Source of the DNA: Vibrio sp. 10N.261.45.E2 | GTDB taxonomy: Bacteria > Pseudomonadota > Gammaproteobacteria > Enterobacterales > Vibrionaceae | Length of the DNA: 64,000 nucleotides | Reading direction: 5' to 3' | Assembly: GCF_002875705.1 (NCBI RefSeq) | Contig: NZ_MCZZ01000130.1 | Location: 83,490-147,489, forward strand | Part shown: piece after piece, positions 1 to 14,756 of the stretch | Numbering within the stretch: position 1 is the first letter of the stretch | Layout of the letters: each line of letters begins with the position of its first letter | The notes under the pieces: model-generated | The model's input: the letters and a program-made list of their open reading frames with translations, nothing else | Databases searched by the model: none | Told to the model about the DNA's origin: nothing | Made by a program: the position numbers and the translations under genes

Positions 1-771
1 ATCCAAGCCTTAGAAGACTCTTTGAACCTTAGGCTTCTCAATAGACACGCGCGTAAACTTTCTTTAACAGAGGCAGGCGAACGTTTCTTCAATGAATGCT
101 CCCCGTTACTGCAACGTCTCTCTTCGACTGCCGAAGAGCTGACGGATGTCTGTAAAGGTGCTTCCGGTAAGATTCGCATTACGGCGCCTTCAAACCTGAC
201 TAAACGCATGATGATGCCAATGTTCAGTGACTTCATGACTCAATACCCTGATATCAATATTGAGCTAATGATGAATAACCAAGCTGATCAGTTGGATCCA
301 ACTGAGTGGGATGTGATTTTCCGTGTCGGCCCACAGCGTGATTCAAGCCTAATCGCTCGAAAAATCAGTGAAGTGAAAGATATTCTTATCGCGAGCCCTG
401 AGTACTTAGCGAAGAACCCAGCACCAAGCCATGCTGAAGAACTCGCGAACCATTCGCTACTCAAAGGCTACCCGCTGATTAAATGGCAGCTGAGTAATTC
501 GAATGAAGAGACGGTAGTGAATAGCGAGAAAGGTCGTTTCAACGCGAATGCGCTTAACGTCGTGAGACAAGCTTGCTCAGAAGGTTTAGGTATCACCCTG
601 ATGCCTGACGTGATGATCCGTGAATACATTGAAGATGGTAGCTTAGTGCAAGTCTTAGAAGACTGGAGTGCTAACCCTCGCGACATCTACATGCTTTATA
701 ACCACAAAGACCATCTACCAGAGAAAGTTAGACTGTTTATTGATTTTGTGATCGCGTACCACATTCACTAG
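1..771 (+). CDS. LysR-family transcriptional regulator, 5' truncated by window edge
   Basis: The frame is open from base 1, so the true start lies upstream of the window. What remains begins inside the N-terminal winged-helix DNA-binding domain (LNLRLLNR..KLSLTEAGE, typical of the end of the LysR HTH and linker helix). It continues through a complete LysR substrate-binding domain (about residues 50-257 of the fragment) ending at a TAG stop. The effector and target genes cannot be told from this part. The SLTEAGERFF motif and the LIASPEYL segment are typical of LysR proteins that act on a divergent neighbour, which would lie outside the window. A bidirectional terminator follows the stop codon. 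The family call is firm; the specific function is unknown. Confidence 0.9.
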   Translation: MQALEDSLNLRLLNRHARKLSLTEAGERFFNECSPLLQRLSSTAEELTDVCKGASGKIRITAPSNLTKRMMMPMFSDFMTQYPDINIELMMNNQADQLDPTEWDVIFRVGPQRDSSLIARKISEVKDILIASPEYLAKNPAPSHAEELANHSLLKGYPLIKWQLSNSNEETVVNSEKGRFNANALNVVRQACSEGLGITLMPDVMIREYIEDGSLVQVLEDWSANPRDIYMLYNHKDHLPEKVRLFIDFVIAYHIH

Positions 772-793
772 GTTAATCCCCTACTTCACAAAC

Positions 794-826
794 AAAAAAA
801 CCAGAGCCGATGCTCTGGTTTTTTAT
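794..826. terminator. Bidirectional intrinsic terminator between lysR and purF
   Basis: A run of A, a 7-bp stem (CCAGAGC / GCTCTGG, 801-807 and 812-818) and a run of T. It reads as a rho-independent terminator on both strands, serving the convergent lysR (+) and purF (-) genes. Confidence 0.85.
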
Positions 827-847
827 ATTCTCGTTACTAACTAAAAG

Positions 848-2362
848 CTAAGCGCCTTCGTTATGCAACTCTAGGTTAGCCAGGTCCTGTTGGATCTCAC
901 GCTGAACCTTTGAGTCGTCATTGCGCAAAGAATCTAGGAAATCTAAGTACGCTTGGTCGATATCGCCCGTTACATACTCACCGTTAAATACAGAAGTATC
1001 GAAACGTGCAATGTCTTGGTTGCCCATACCTACCGCAGCGATTAAATCTGGTAGCGTTTGGAAAATCAGAGCGTCTGCACCAATCTGCTTACAAATCGTT
1101 TCGTTATCACGACCATGAGCAATCAGCTCTGTCGCGCTCGGCATATCAATACCATAAACGTTAGGGAAGCGAACCTCTGGAGCAGCTGAAACCATGAACA
1201 CTTTGTTTGCGCCAGAATCGCGAGCCATCTCAATGATCTGCTCTGATGTCGTACCACGAACAATAGAGTCATCAACCAATAGAACGTTCTTACCTTTAAA
1301 TTCAGAGCGGATTGCGTTGAGCTTACGGCGAACCGACTTCTTACGTTGTTGCTGACCAGGCATGATGAACGTGCGGCCAACATAACGGTTTTTTACGAAA
1401 CCTTGACGGTACGGCTTATTGATCGCTTGAGCTATTCGTAGCGCAATATCGTTTGATGTTTCAGGAATTGGGATAACCACATCAATATCTAAGTCTGCGT
1501 ACTCTTCCTTAATGCGCTTACCTAGCATCTCACCCATCTCAACGCGTGCGCTGTAAACCGAGATTTTGTCGATGAATGAATCTGGGCGAGCAAAGTATAC
1601 AAACTCAAAGATACATGGGTTTAGTTGTGGGTTGTCTGCGCATTGCTTAGTGAAAAGCTCACCGTCGAACGTTGCGTAGATAGCTTCACCAGGTGCTACG
1701 TCACGCATGAAGTCGAAACCAACAGCATCGAGTGCTACCGATTCAGACGCAACCATGTACTCTGTTTTACCTTGAACTTCACGCTTACCAAGGCACAGCG
1801 GACGAATACCATGTGGGTCACGGAATGCAATCATACCGTGGCCGATAATCATCGCAGTTACGGCGTAAGCACCACGAATAGTACGGTGCACATTTGCTAC
1901 TGCGCGGAAAACGTCATCTGAAGTTACGTTACCTTTCACAGTATCGATCTCATGAGCTAATACGTTCAGTAGAACTTCAGAGTCAGAGGTTGTGTTTACA
2001 TGACGACGGTCTTTTTCGAATAACTTCTCACGCACTTCGTTTGCGTTTGTCAGGTTACCGTTGTGCGCCAACGTAATGCCAAAAGGAGAGTTTACGTAGA
2101 AAGGCTGAGCTTCAGACGCACTTGAACTACCCGCTGTAGGATAACGAACATGGCCAATACCAACTTCGCCTTGTAGGCGCTGCATGTGTTTTGCTTCAAA
2201 AACATCTTTTACTAAACCGTTCGCCTTACGCAGACGGAAACGATTGCTTTCTATGGTACAAATACCAGCGGCATCTTGGCCACGATGCTGCAATACCGTT
2301 AAAGCGTCATAAATAGACTGGTTTACAGGTGTTGAACCCACGATTCCAACAATACCACACAT
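848..2362 (-). CDS. purF: Amidophosphoribosyltransferase
   Basis: Catalyses the first committed step of purine synthesis: PRPP plus glutamine gives 5-phosphoribosylamine. The protein begins MCGIVGIVG, so removal of Met exposes the nucleophile Cys2 of the class II glutamine amidotransferase domain (about residues 2-230). The C-terminal phosphoribosyltransferase domain carries the PRPP loop [14 protein letters not shown] at about residue 365. The 504-residue length is normal for the family. It is the last gene of the accD-folC-dedD-cvpA-purF run and follows cvpA by 34 bp, so it is probably co-transcribed with cvpA from the promoter carrying the PurR-like operator at 2936-2951. Cytoplasmic enzyme. 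Confidence 0.98.
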   Translation of the reverse strand: MCGIVGIVGSTPVNQSIYDALTVLQHRGQDAAGICTIESNRFRLRKANGLVKDVFEAKHMQRLQGEVGIGHVRYPTAGSSSASEAQPFYVNSPFGITLAHNGNLTNANEVREKLFEKDRRHVNTTSDSEVLLNVLAHEIDTVKGNVTSDDVFRAVANVHRTIRGAYAVTAMIIGHGMIAFRDPHGIRPLCLGKREVQGKTEYMVASESVALDAVGFDFMRDVAPGEAIYATFDGELFTKQCADNPQLNPCIFEFVYFARPDSFIDKISVYSARVEMGEMLGKRIKEEYADLDIDVVIPIPETSNDIALRIAQAINKPYRQGFVKNRYVGRTFIMPGQQQRKKSVRRKLNAIRSEFKGKNVLLVDDSIVRGTTSEQIIEMARDSGANKVFMVSAAPEVRFPNVYGIDMPSATELIAHGRDNETICKQIGADALIFQTLPDLIAAVGMGNQDIARFDTSVFNGEYVTGDIDQAYLDFLDSLRNDDSKVQREIQQDLANLELHNEGA

Positions 2363-2396
2363 GTCCTAATCCTCGATTTTTCGACATTAACTGGCG

Positions 2397-2888
2397 CTAG
2401 AGCGCGCCAGATAAGAAACTAGATGTTGCTTGTAAATGCTCGAAGAACGGCGCAATGATTCGACTAAATTCCGGAACCAATTGCGAATTCTTCCACCACT
2501 CAGAACTTGGGAATGCAGTAAACGCATCCATGAAAAACAACACTGCAGACACAATCAAAACACCACGTAAGCCACCAAAGACGACACCGAGGATTCTATC
2601 TGTACCTGACAGCCCTGTTTTCTGAACTAGCTGGCCGATGACATAGTTAACTAAGGCACCGACAACTAACGTTGCAACAAACAATGCTGCTATCGCCGTT
2701 CCGTTTCGAAACATCTCATCTTCGATATTGGTAAAGTACATCGCTAATTTAGCGTAGTACTGGCTAGCAATAAAAAATGCTCCAAACCAAATAACGAGTG
2801 ACAAGGCTTCTTTAGCGAAACCACGAACTAAACTGATCACGGCAGAGAAGCCGATCACGCCTAAAATGACAAAATCTAACCAATTCAT
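2397..2888 (-). CDS. cvpA: CvpA family inner-membrane protein
   Basis: Small polytopic membrane protein of 163 residues with about four hydrophobic segments (about residues 5-22, 28-48, 65-88 and 103-122). CvpA is needed for colicin V production in E. coli and for normal envelope behaviour; its molecular activity is not settled. The start WLDFVILGVIGFS is typical of the family. The gene lies directly upstream of purF, the E. coli order. Its 5' region holds a PurR-like operator that overlaps the end of the upstream dedD-like gene, which implies a promoter inside this gene cluster. Confidence 0.95.
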   Translation of the reverse strand: MNWLDFVILGVIGFSAVISLVRGFAKEALSLVIWFGAFFIASQYYAKLAMYFTNIEDEMFRNGTAIAALFVATLVVGALVNYVIGQLVQKTGLSGTDRILGVVFGGLRGVLIVSAVLFFMDAFTAFPSSEWWKNSQLVPEFSRIIAPFFEHLQATSSFLSGAL

Positions 2889-2935
2889 GAATTCTTCATC
2901 TTAAGTTGGCGCGCATTTTAACAGAAAAAATGCTG

Positions 2936-2951
2936 ACGCAAACGTTTTCTT
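2936..2951. promoter_or_regulatory. PurR operator upstream of cvpA-purF
   Basis: ACGCAAACGTTTTCTT matches the PurR consensus ANGCAAACGTTTNCNT at nearly every informative position. It sits about 48-63 bp upstream of the cvpA ATG and overlaps the last two bases of the dedD-like gene. PurR represses cvpA-purF in E. coli, so conserved purine repression is expected. Assignment is by motif and context only. Confidence 0.8.
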
Positions 2952-3525
2952 ATGGATTTAACGGTTTAAATTTGAGCAATTGGCCTTTTGAACCCGTAAT
3001 TTTTTCTAATTCCTTAATTTGTCGCTCAAGTTTGGATTTAGAGACATCCGGGCCAATAATTACTCGCGTAAAAGTTTTTTCTTGCTTGGTGTGAGCCTGA
3101 TAACCACGCTTTTGCAGATCCGTAACAACGTTTTTTGCGTTGTCAGCATTCTTCAAAGCCATTAGTTGAATGATCCAAGCGCTGTCTTGGTATTCATTTT
3201 TTTCTGGTACCTGCTTCACTACTACTGCCACTTCGTCGGCTTCTTTATTATTGGAAGCCGAAGCGGTTTGCGTATCTGAATTATCAGCAACACCACTTTC
3301 AACCACTTGCTCGACCGGAGAGTCCGGTAGCGCGATCTGGTCTTCAACGGGATCGAGTACTTCAAACACTTCAACATTACTATCAAGCTCAGGCTTAATC
3401 GGAATGCTTGCAAACTCTTCTTTATAGTGGAGCTTTTTACCATCCAGTACATCGGGTAATACAATCACACCAATAGCCACTAAAATGATGGTGCCGACTA
3501 ATCGGCTTTGGAATTTACTTGCCAT
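2950..3525 (-). CDS. dedD: SPOR-domain cell division protein, DedD type
   Basis: 191-residue bitopic protein. A short cytoplasmic N-terminus is followed by one membrane segment (about residues 10-27), a variable acidic periplasmic linker (about 35-105), and a C-terminal SPOR domain (about 112-188, beginning AWIIQLMAL and containing YQAHTK and TRVIIGP). SPOR domains bind denuded glycan strands at the septum; DedD supports FtsN-type activation of septal peptidoglycan synthesis in E. coli. The ATG abuts the folC stop codon, so it is translationally linked to folC. The symbol rests on position between folC and cvpA plus domain layout. Confidence 0.88.
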   Translation of the reverse strand: MASKFQSRLVGTIILVAIGVIVLPDVLDGKKLHYKEEFASIPIKPELDSNVEVFEVLDPVEDQIALPDSPVEQVVESGVADNSDTQTASASNNKEADEVAVVVKQVPEKNEYQDSAWIIQLMALKNADNAKNVVTDLQKRGYQAHTKQEKTFTRVIIGPDVSKSKLERQIKELEKITGSKGQLLKFKPLNP

Positions 3526-4788
3526 TTAGTTTCCTTTTTTCTGCCAATGCTCCAACACTTCACCCACGGTATGGAAAGAACCGACAACCAGCACAACGTC
3601 GTCACCTTTAACAGAAGTTAAAGCTGATTCAAACGCTGCTACAGGGTTTGAATGTTGCTCTACACCTTCCGGCAGGCTTTGACACAATTCATCAGCTGTC
3701 GCTGCGCGTGGCCCTTGCAGTGAAGCTGGGTACCAATGAGTTGTGATTGGCGCTAATACTTCCAATGTCGCCGGGATATCTTTGTCGTGAAGCATGGCGA
3801 CTACAACGTGTAAATTTTTACCTGCATACTTCTTCGTTACTTGCTGTGCAAAGTATTCAGCCGAATGCGGGTTGTGTGCTACATCCAGCACAATCACGGG
3901 TTGGTCGCTAATTTGTTGCATGCGCCCAGGAAGCTGAGCGTTCTTCAAACCATTAACCACGTTCACATCGCTAATATCTAACTCTGATGTGCCCAATGCC
4001 ATCAACGCTGTTGCCGCGTTAGGGAGTGGTAATGTTGGGATAGGAAGTGATTCCAGTTGGAATGCACCGCTATGCCAGTTCCAAGTATCGCCATCAACTG
4101 CATAGGTATATTGGATATCGACCTGGTAAAACTCCGCTTTAATATCATCGGCGTGCGCAGCAACCGTCGCTGGCGGCTTAGGTTGACCACAGATAGCCGG
4201 CTTACCGCTACGATAAATACCCGCTTTCTCAAAACCAATCACATTGATGTCATCACCTAGCCAGTCAACATGGTCGACAGCCAGACTCGTAATCACTGAA
4301 ACATCATGTTCAACAATATTGGTCGCATCTAAACGCCCGCCTAAACCAACCTCTAATAACACAACATCAACCGCTTCGGTTTGAAATGCGCGTAACGCCG
4401 CTAAAGTGCCATATTCGAAAAAGCTAAGGCTGATTTCACCACGTTCTTTCTCAATGAAATCAAAAGACTGAACCATCTTTTCATCAGATAGATCTTGGCC
4501 GTTGATACGAACACGTTCGTTATAACGAATTAAGTGAGGGGAGCTATAAACACCAACAGAATAACCAGCGTCCAATAGAATAGCTTCCATCAGTGCACAT
4601 GTTGAGCCTTTGCCATTGGTTCCGGCAACAGTAATAACATGTTGAGCAGGTTTGGTGAGGTTTGCCTTAGAGGCGACGGCCTGAACTCGGTCTAATCCAA
4701 GATCAATAGCGCTTGTATGGATGTTTGATAAATAATCAAGCCACATCTCCAAAGAGGATGTGGCTTGAGGAATAGGTTGTTGACTCAT
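3526..4788 (-). CDS. folC: Bifunctional folylpolyglutamate synthase / dihydrofolate synthase
   Basis: Adds glutamate to dihydropteroate (making dihydrofolate) and to tetrahydrofolates (polyglutamylation). The 420-residue protein has the Mur-ligase-like P-loop GTNGKGS at residues 56-62, the downstream EVGLGGRLDATN motif of FolC, and DVAHNPHS in the C-terminal domain. It sits 42 bp after accD and directly before dedD, matching E. coli. Folate supply fits with neighbouring purF and with folD and purU elsewhere in the window. Cytoplasmic. Confidence 0.97.
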   Translation of the reverse strand: MSQQPIPQATSSLEMWLDYLSNIHTSAIDLGLDRVQAVASKANLTKPAQHVITVAGTNGKGSTCALMEAILLDAGYSVGVYSSPHLIRYNERVRINGQDLSDEKMVQSFDFIEKERGEISLSFFEYGTLAALRAFQTEAVDVVLLEVGLGGRLDATNIVEHDVSVITSLAVDHVDWLGDDINVIGFEKAGIYRSGKPAICGQPKPPATVAAHADDIKAEFYQVDIQYTYAVDGDTWNWHSGAFQLESLPIPTLPLPNAATALMALGTSELDISDVNVVNGLKNAQLPGRMQQISDQPVIVLDVAHNPHSAEYFAQQVTKKYAGKNLHVVVAMLHDKDIPATLEVLAPITTHWYPASLQGPRAATADELCQSLPEGVEQHSNPVAAFESALTSVKGDDVVLVVGSFHTVGEVLEHWQKKGN

Positions 4789-4830
4789 CTAACTCATAAC
4801 CATAATTAAGTTGGTTTGTTAGAAGGTACT

Positions 4831-5757
4831 TTACCCTTTTTCTGGCGCTTCTGGTACTTCATAAGTAGCTTCATTCGGTGAATCGTTCACAGAAACTACT
4901 AATGGTGAAGGCTGGTTGGTCATTTTAGCAACAAGGCTTGCAACACGCTGACGCATCTCACGACGGTCAACGATCATGTCGATAGCACCGTGTTCTAGTA
5001 GGAACTCACTGCGTTGGAAACCTTCAGGAAGATCTTCGCGTACAGTTTGCTCTATTACACGACGTCCAGCAAAACCGATAAGCGCTTTTGGCTCACCAAT
5101 GTTGATATCGCCAAGCATTGCCAAACTTGCAGAAACACCACCCATTGTTGGGTCAGTCATTACAGAGATAAACGGCAGGCCTTTCGCAGATAAACGCTCA
5201 AGAGCAGCACTGGTTTTTGCCATTTGCATTAGAGACATAAGCGCCTCTTGCATACGTGCACCACCACTTGCAGAGAAACAAACCAAACCACAGTTGTTCT
5301 CGATCGCAGCATCTACCGCTTTCACGAAACGAGCACCAACAACAGAACCCATTGAGCCGCCCATGAATGAGAATTCAAAAGCACACGCTACGATAGGTAA
5401 ACCAAGTAGTTCGCCTTTCATTGCAACCAATGCGTCTGTTTCACCACTGTTCTTTTGAGCAGCAGAGATACGTTCTTTGTAACGCTTAGAGTCTTTAAAC
5501 TTCAGCTTGTCTTGTGGCTCAAGATCAGCACCTAGTTCAACACGCTCACCTTTGTCTAGGAATGTATCCAGACGGCGACGTGCTTTCATGCGCATGTGAT
5601 GGTCACATTTTGGACATACTTCTAGGTTACGCTCTAGTTCAGCATGGTACAAAACCTGCTCACAAGAAGTACATTTGGTCCAAACACCCTCAGGGATAGA
5701 CGCTTTACGAGATGTTACGATGTTGCTTTTTTCTAAAATCTTTTCAAGCCAACTCAT
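4831..5757 (-). CDS. accD: Acetyl-CoA carboxylase carboxyltransferase subunit beta
   Basis: Beta subunit of the carboxyltransferase half of acetyl-CoA carboxylase; with AccA it moves CO2 from carboxybiotin to acetyl-CoA to make malonyl-CoA. The N-terminal zinc ribbon is visible as Cys29, Cys32, Cys48 and Cys51. The crotonase-like carboxyltransferase core follows, including [12 protein letters not shown] and [18 protein letters not shown]. The length of 308 residues is normal. First gene of the accD-folC-dedD-cvpA-purF run; the 176 bp upstream separate it from truA and probably contain its promoter. Confidence 0.98.
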   Translation of the reverse strand: MSWLEKILEKSNIVTSRKASIPEGVWTKCTSCEQVLYHAELERNLEVCPKCDHHMRMKARRRLDTFLDKGERVELGADLEPQDKLKFKDSKRYKERISAAQKNSGETDALVAMKGELLGLPIVACAFEFSFMGGSMGSVVGARFVKAVDAAIENNCGLVCFSASGGARMQEALMSLMQMAKTSAALERLSAKGLPFISVMTDPTMGGVSASLAMLGDINIGEPKALIGFAGRRVIEQTVREDLPEGFQRSEFLLEHGAIDMIVDRREMRQRVASLVAKMTNQPSPLVVSVNDSPNEATYEVPEAPEKG

Positions 5758-5933
5758 GGAAGACCTTTTTGTTTCGATTCTTCCGCTTGATTGCGAAAGA
5801 AATAAATTTGGGAATTATGCGTGGGAATTAAAGCACATAAAACAGCGACTGTAGATAAAAAACTGGTTGTACCTATTTTCTGGCACTATCTTACGCACTA
5901 AACCGTAATAATTTTTGAACCTAAGTCTCACAT

Positions 5934-6728
5934 TTAGTTCAAATTATCCGGCAAAAATAGAGGACCAATTGGCTCTCGTGGTAGCCCAAAATGTTCAGGA
6001 TAATCAACATCCACCAGATATAAGCCTTCTGCTTTTGCAGTTGCGCCGGCTACTTTTCGGTCTTTAGCTTCTAAAAGCCACTGAATCCACTCTGGTTTCT
6101 GCTCTCCTTTACCTACGGCAATCAGGCTACCAGTAATATTCCTCACCATGTGGTGAACAAACGCATTCGCTTTAATATCGATCACTATGTAGTGTCCATG
6201 ACGAGTCACGTTCAGGTGAATCAAGTTTCTCCATGGGCTACGAGATTGACAATGTGTTGCCCTGAACGAAGTAAAGTCATTCTCACCGAGTAAGTACTGA
6301 CCCGCTTCATGCATTTTTTTCTCATCAAGATGACCATGATAATGGCTCACTCCTGAATTCAAAATGCCAGGACGTAGGGCATGGTTAAAGATAATGTATC
6401 GGTAACGGCGTGCAGTAGCAGAGAAACGAGCATGGAAATCCTCATTCACTTCTGTCGCCCAACGAACCGCAATATCTTTTGGCATGTTGGCATTCGCGCC
6501 CATTGTCCATGCCACCATTTTACGATCGACATTAGTTTCAAAGTGAACGACTTGTCCCGTACCGTGAACACCGGCATCTGTACGGCCTGCGCACATAACT
6601 TCTACAGGGTGATTCGCGACAACTGAAAGAGCCTTTTCCAATTCTTCTTGGACACTTTTCACGTCTCGTTGGCGCTGCCAACCAAAGTAGTGGGTACCGT
6701 TGTATTCAATACCTAAAGCAATTTTCAT
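5934..6728 (-). CDS. truA: tRNA pseudouridine(38-40) synthase
   Basis: Converts uridines 38-40 of the tRNA anticodon arm to pseudouridine. The catalytic motif [14 protein letters not shown] places the nucleophilic Asp at residue 51. Other TruA signatures are [15 protein letters not shown] at the N-terminus and [14 protein letters not shown] in the C-terminal half. The 264-residue length is normal. It lies between hubP and accD, the usual gamma-proteobacterial order. ATG start. Confidence 0.97.
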   Translation of the reverse strand: MKIALGIEYNGTHYFGWQRQRDVKSVQEELEKALSVVANHPVEVMCAGRTDAGVHGTGQVVHFETNVDRKMVAWTMGANANMPKDIAVRWATEVNEDFHARFSATARRYRYIIFNHALRPGILNSGVSHYHGHLDEKKMHEAGQYLLGENDFTSFRATHCQSRSPWRNLIHLNVTRHGHYIVIDIKANAFVHHMVRNITGSLIAVGKGEQKPEWIQWLLEAKDRKVAGATAKAEGLYLVDVDYPEHFGLPREPIGPLFLPDNLN

Positions 6729-6877
6729 GTTCTTGTTCTCTTTGAAAATGGGCGAGAAGTATATACGGAAATCAGTGCTAGCCCAAATAGGATGGGGCTA
6801 AAACTTCAATAAACCATCAGCATCGACCTAGATGATGCTTCTGGAAACCAAACAAAACAGCAGCGCTCTGTATCGCC

Positions 6878-6908
6878 AAAAAATAAAGGGCAGCTAATGC
6901 TACCCTTT
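6878..6908 (-). terminator. Intrinsic terminator after hubP
   Basis: On the minus strand AAAGGGTAGC, a 4-nt loop, GCTGCCCTTT and then ATTTTTT lie just beyond the hubP stop codon. Stem of about 10 bp with one mismatch, followed by a U tract. Confidence 0.75.
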
Positions 6909-6921
6909 GTGGTTTGTTAAT

Positions 6922-11919
<4,998 letters not shown>

Positions 11920-12126
11920 AAAAGGCTCAGCTAGGTGCTTAAATTCGGAAAAGTGATGATCTATTAAATATATCGGATAAATGACGTAAAACTATAGAGA
12001 TGAAAACAAAAAATGTGTTGCAGCAACAATATTCGCAGCAATTTCACACAATTTGACTAACAATATTTTTAATCGATTAAAAAAGCCCCACTAAAGAGTG
12101 AGGCTTGTTTATCAAAGCAATAAAGC
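11920..12126. other. hubP promoter region and asd terminator
   Basis: 207-bp gap. The side near 12077-12107 carries the asd terminator. The rest is AT-rich and is presumed to hold the hubP promoter and ribosome binding site; I see no clear operator. Confidence 0.5.
12077..12107 (-). terminator. Intrinsic terminator after asd
   Basis: On the minus strand GCCTCAC, a short loop, TGGGGC and a run of T immediately beyond the asd stop codon. Confidence 0.75.
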
Positions 12127-13140
12127 TTAGAAGTAATCGCGAATCAGAACTTCAGCGATTTGAACTGCGTTGGTTGCCGCGCCTTTACGAACGTTATCAG
12201 CGACAACCCACATGTTGACACCGCTATGATGACTGATATCACCACGGATTCGACCAACCATTACGTGGTCTTTGCCACCCGCATCACGAACTTGTGTTGG
12301 GAAGTCTGCACCACGGAAAACTTCAACACCTTCGGTGTTCTCAAGAAGTTGAACGACTTGCTCTGCACCGATAGGCGTGCGAGTTTCAATGTGTAGAGAT
12401 TCTGCATGACCGTAAAATACTGGTACACGAACACAAGTCGGGTTCACTGTGATTGAAGAATCAGCAAAGATTTTTTGAGTTTCCCAAACCATCTTCATCT
12501 CTTCACGTGTGTAGCCGTTCTCAGTAAACTCATCGATTTGAGGAATACAGTTGAAAGCGATCTGCTGTGAAAACGCTGAATTTTCAGCTGGCATACCGTT
12601 GAGAAGCTTAGCGGTTTGACCTGCTAGCTCATCAATACCCGGCTTACCTGCACCCGAAACAGATTGGTAAGTTGAAACGTTAATACGCTCTAGACCCACT
12701 TCATCGTGAATTGGTTTTAGCGCAACTACCATTTGGATAGTTGAGCAGTTAGGGTTCGCGATAATGTTACGGTTACGGAACTCAGCAATCGCTTCAGGGT
12801 TCACTTCTGGCACAACCAGAGGAACATCGTATTCGTAACGGAAACGTGAGGTGTTATCGATAACAACTACACCTTCATCCGCGGCAATTGGAGCCCAACG
12901 CTCTGAAAGCTCGCTACCAGCAGAGAAAAACGCAATATGTACTTGAGACCAATCGAAGTCTTCTACGTTTTGTACTTGTATTGTTTTGCCGTTAAAACGG
13001 GAAGTTTTGCCTTCACTACGTTCACTTGCTAGTAAGTGCAGCTCACCGACAGGGAATTTACGCTCTTTAAGTACTTCAAGAATGGTTTCACCAACCGCAC
13101 CAGTCGCACCTAAAATAGCAATATTAAATTCTTGGCTCAT
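12127..13140 (-). CDS. asd: Aspartate-semialdehyde dehydrogenase
   Basis: NADPH-dependent reductive dephosphorylation of aspartyl phosphate to aspartate semialdehyde, leading to Lys/DAP, Met and Thr. The N-terminal Rossmann motif GATGAVG (residues 11-17) and the catalytic Cys132 in NPNCSTIQ are present, and the C-terminal half holds the GRIRGDISHHSG substrate/base region. The active-site Cys matters: the related E. coli Usg protein of the same length and position is a catalytically dead paralogue, whereas this one looks active. Vibrio species often carry two ASADH genes, so a second asd may exist elsewhere. Length 337 residues. Lies 12 bp after pdxB, probably in one operon. Confidence 0.93.
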   Translation of the reverse strand: MSQEFNIAILGATGAVGETILEVLKERKFPVGELHLLASERSEGKTSRFNGKTIQVQNVEDFDWSQVHIAFFSAGSELSERWAPIAADEGVVVIDNTSRFRYEYDVPLVVPEVNPEAIAEFRNRNIIANPNCSTIQMVVALKPIHDEVGLERINVSTYQSVSGAGKPGIDELAGQTAKLLNGMPAENSAFSQQIAFNCIPQIDEFTENGYTREEMKMVWETQKIFADSSITVNPTCVRVPVFYGHAESLHIETRTPIGAEQVVQLLENTEGVEVFRGADFPTQVRDAGGKDHVMVGRIRGDISHHSGVNMWVVADNVRKGAATNAVQIAEVLIRDYF

Positions 13141-13152
13141 TGTTTCTCTCTT

Positions 13153-14286
13153 TTATAAAGTTGGCTTTACCATAAAACCGAGTTTAGATAACGGCGTTAA
13201 ATTACAAGATTCGTCGCCCGTTAACTCGACTGCACTGTACTCTCTGCGGTCCCAATATTCTTTACGCATCTTGTCAAAAGATCCCGGCGTAGCGATATTG
13301 CGACGGAATAAGGCGTCGTCTTTGCGCACATCATAGATCAACTGAGTCAAATTGTGCAGTGTTGCTTCGTCCCAAGCTCTATCTAAATTCATCTGAGGCA
13401 CAGGCGCTGTCGGCAATAAGTCGCTTGCATACGCACGCTGTTCAGTACCTAAGAACTCACAATAACTGTTAAAAATCATCGTAGTACCGCGTGCTTTGCC
13501 CTCTAAACCGTAGCCCGCTACGTGAGGTGTTGCGAAAGCAAGCAGTGGAAGTAATTCCATGTCCACTTCAGGTTCAAACTCAAACACATCCAGAACCGCC
13601 GTGAAGCCATCGGCTTTTTGTAGACGAGCTTTTAGCGCTTGGTTATCCACCACAGGGCCACGAGCGGCATTAATCAGGATTTGATCAGCACGGAAGTTGT
13701 TCAGCACTTGCTCATTGATCAAGTGATGGGTTGGGAACTCACCAGTTTTAGTAATTGGCGTATGCAGTGTAATTACGTCTGATTGTTCAAGCAGAGTTTC
13801 TAGCTCTGTAAATTCGCGAGTATCGCCCTCTTGCTGTTTGAGGGGATCGTTCAGCAGAACTTTGATGCCAATGCCTTCTAGGCACTTAGCTAGGTAGCTG
13901 CCCACTTGACCACAACCGATAATACCAACCGTTTTATCAAACACAGAGAAGCCTTGCTGCTGCGCAAGAACCATCATCGCACTGAACGCATACTCAGCAA
14001 CGCCAACCTTGTTACAGCCCGGAGCCGCAGTAAAGAAAATCCCACGCTCTTTCATCAACTCTTGGTCGACGTGATCCATACCAGCCGTCGCAGTACCAAC
14101 AAACTTCAGCTTGTTGACTTTGCTGATTAATGACTCGTTTACTTTGGTGACTGAACGAATCATTAATGCGTCTACGTCAACCAGATCGTCTGCAGTTAAT
14201 GTGCGACCAGACTTCATTGTCACTTCCCCTAGCTGGCTAAAAAGCGCTTCAGCATAAGGCATATTTTCGTCGATTAAGATTTTCAT
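13153..14286 (-). CDS. pdxB: 4-phosphoerythronate dehydrogenase
   Basis: Oxidises 4-phosphoerythronate in the DXP-dependent pyridoxal phosphate pathway. The N-terminus [16 protein letters not shown] is diagnostic of PdxB, so the ATG at 14286 is chosen over an upstream in-frame start at 14355. This gives 377 residues, the family length. NAD-binding motif [14 protein letters not shown], 2-hydroxyacid dehydrogenase motifs, catalytic Arg in [11 protein letters not shown], and a conserved C-terminal PdxB dimerisation domain are visible. It precedes asd by 12 bp. Confidence 0.96.
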   Translation of the reverse strand: MKILIDENMPYAEALFSQLGEVTMKSGRTLTADDLVDVDALMIRSVTKVNESLISKVNKLKFVGTATAGMDHVDQELMKERGIFFTAAPGCNKVGVAEYAFSAMMVLAQQQGFSVFDKTVGIIGCGQVGSYLAKCLEGIGIKVLLNDPLKQQEGDTREFTELETLLEQSDVITLHTPITKTGEFPTHHLINEQVLNNFRADQILINAARGPVVDNQALKARLQKADGFTAVLDVFEFEPEVDMELLPLLAFATPHVAGYGLEGKARGTTMIFNSYCEFLGTEQRAYASDLLPTAPVPQMNLDRAWDEATLHNLTQLIYDVRKDDALFRRNIATPGSFDKMRKEYWDRREYSAVELTGDESCNLTPLSKLGFMVKPTL

Positions 14287-14461
14287 TTGGCGAGTACTTT
14301 TGTTGGGGTCTATCGACCTAAATGTGAATTGAAATGATTGTGCAAAATTCCACACACGGTGTCGAGTAGCAATTGGAATACATTATAAATAAAGGGCTGA
14401 ATCGGCTAGCCTTAGTAAAAAACAAAATCAGAGTGAATACCCGAGTTCAAAAGGCCAAAAC

Positions 14462-14493
14462 GAAAAATGCCCGATTGAATAAACAATCGGGCA
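14462..14493 (-). terminator. Terminator of fabB / candidate FarS
   Basis: Perfect 9-bp stem GCCCGATTG / CAATCGGGC with a 6-nt loop followed by ATTTTTC on the minus strand. Confidence 0.88.
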
Positions 14494-14556
14494 AACATCC
14501 AGAACAAAAGGATCCTATCTCGCTCTCCAGGAGACAGAGTCTTGCGTCTGTTCAAC
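14462..14556 (-). ncRNA. farS: Candidate FarS sRNA processed from the fabB 3' UTR
   Basis: Known: in V. cholerae FarS is released from the fabB 3' UTR by RNase E and base-pairs with fadE mRNAs to repress beta-oxidation; fabB itself is FadR-activated. Seen here: about 265 nt of untranslated sequence after fabB, ending in a strong terminator (GCCCGATTG, 6-nt loop, CAATCGGGC, then ATTTTTC). Before it lies an exposed stretch with CTGGAGAGCG that could be the pairing region. The 3' end is well fixed by the terminator; the 5' end is approximate, set just after the hairpin at 14557-14582. I did not compare the sequence with a FarS reference, so the name rests on locus and architecture. Confidence 0.65.
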
Positions 14557-14756
14557 CAGTACTAACCAAAGTCAGTACTGGTCAAGCTCTGGAAACCTTT
14601 CAATTTCTATACTTAGATTTAAAAAATTATATTTACAAACCTACGTCTAAAAACTTTGTTCTGATGGTCATTATTACTGAGTGACCTATGCGTGTTGAAT
14701 CTGCACTAGCGTCACCCTTTAACGATTAACCTTTGTCTCTCTGACTCAAGCCTAAA

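Larger units (their letters stand above)
14287..14756. other. 470-bp gap: pdxB promoter and fabB 3' UTR
   Basis: No convincing protein gene. On the minus strand it contains the long fabB 3' UTR: an AU-rich stretch (about 14600-14690), an 8-bp-stem hairpin CCAGTACT/AGTACTGG at 14557-14582, a single-stranded pyrimidine/purine stretch, and a strong intrinsic terminator at 14462-14493. The part below about 14460 should hold the pdxB promoter. See the FarS entry. Confidence 0.6.

Noticed and set aside
4976..5458. 160-residue plus-strand ORF opposite accD
   Set aside because: Shadow of accD codons, no RBS, no family match.
14373..14684. 103-residue plus-strand ORF between pdxB and fabB
   Set aside because: Lys/Asn-rich composition, no RBS, and it runs antisense across the FarS-like 3' UTR and its terminator.
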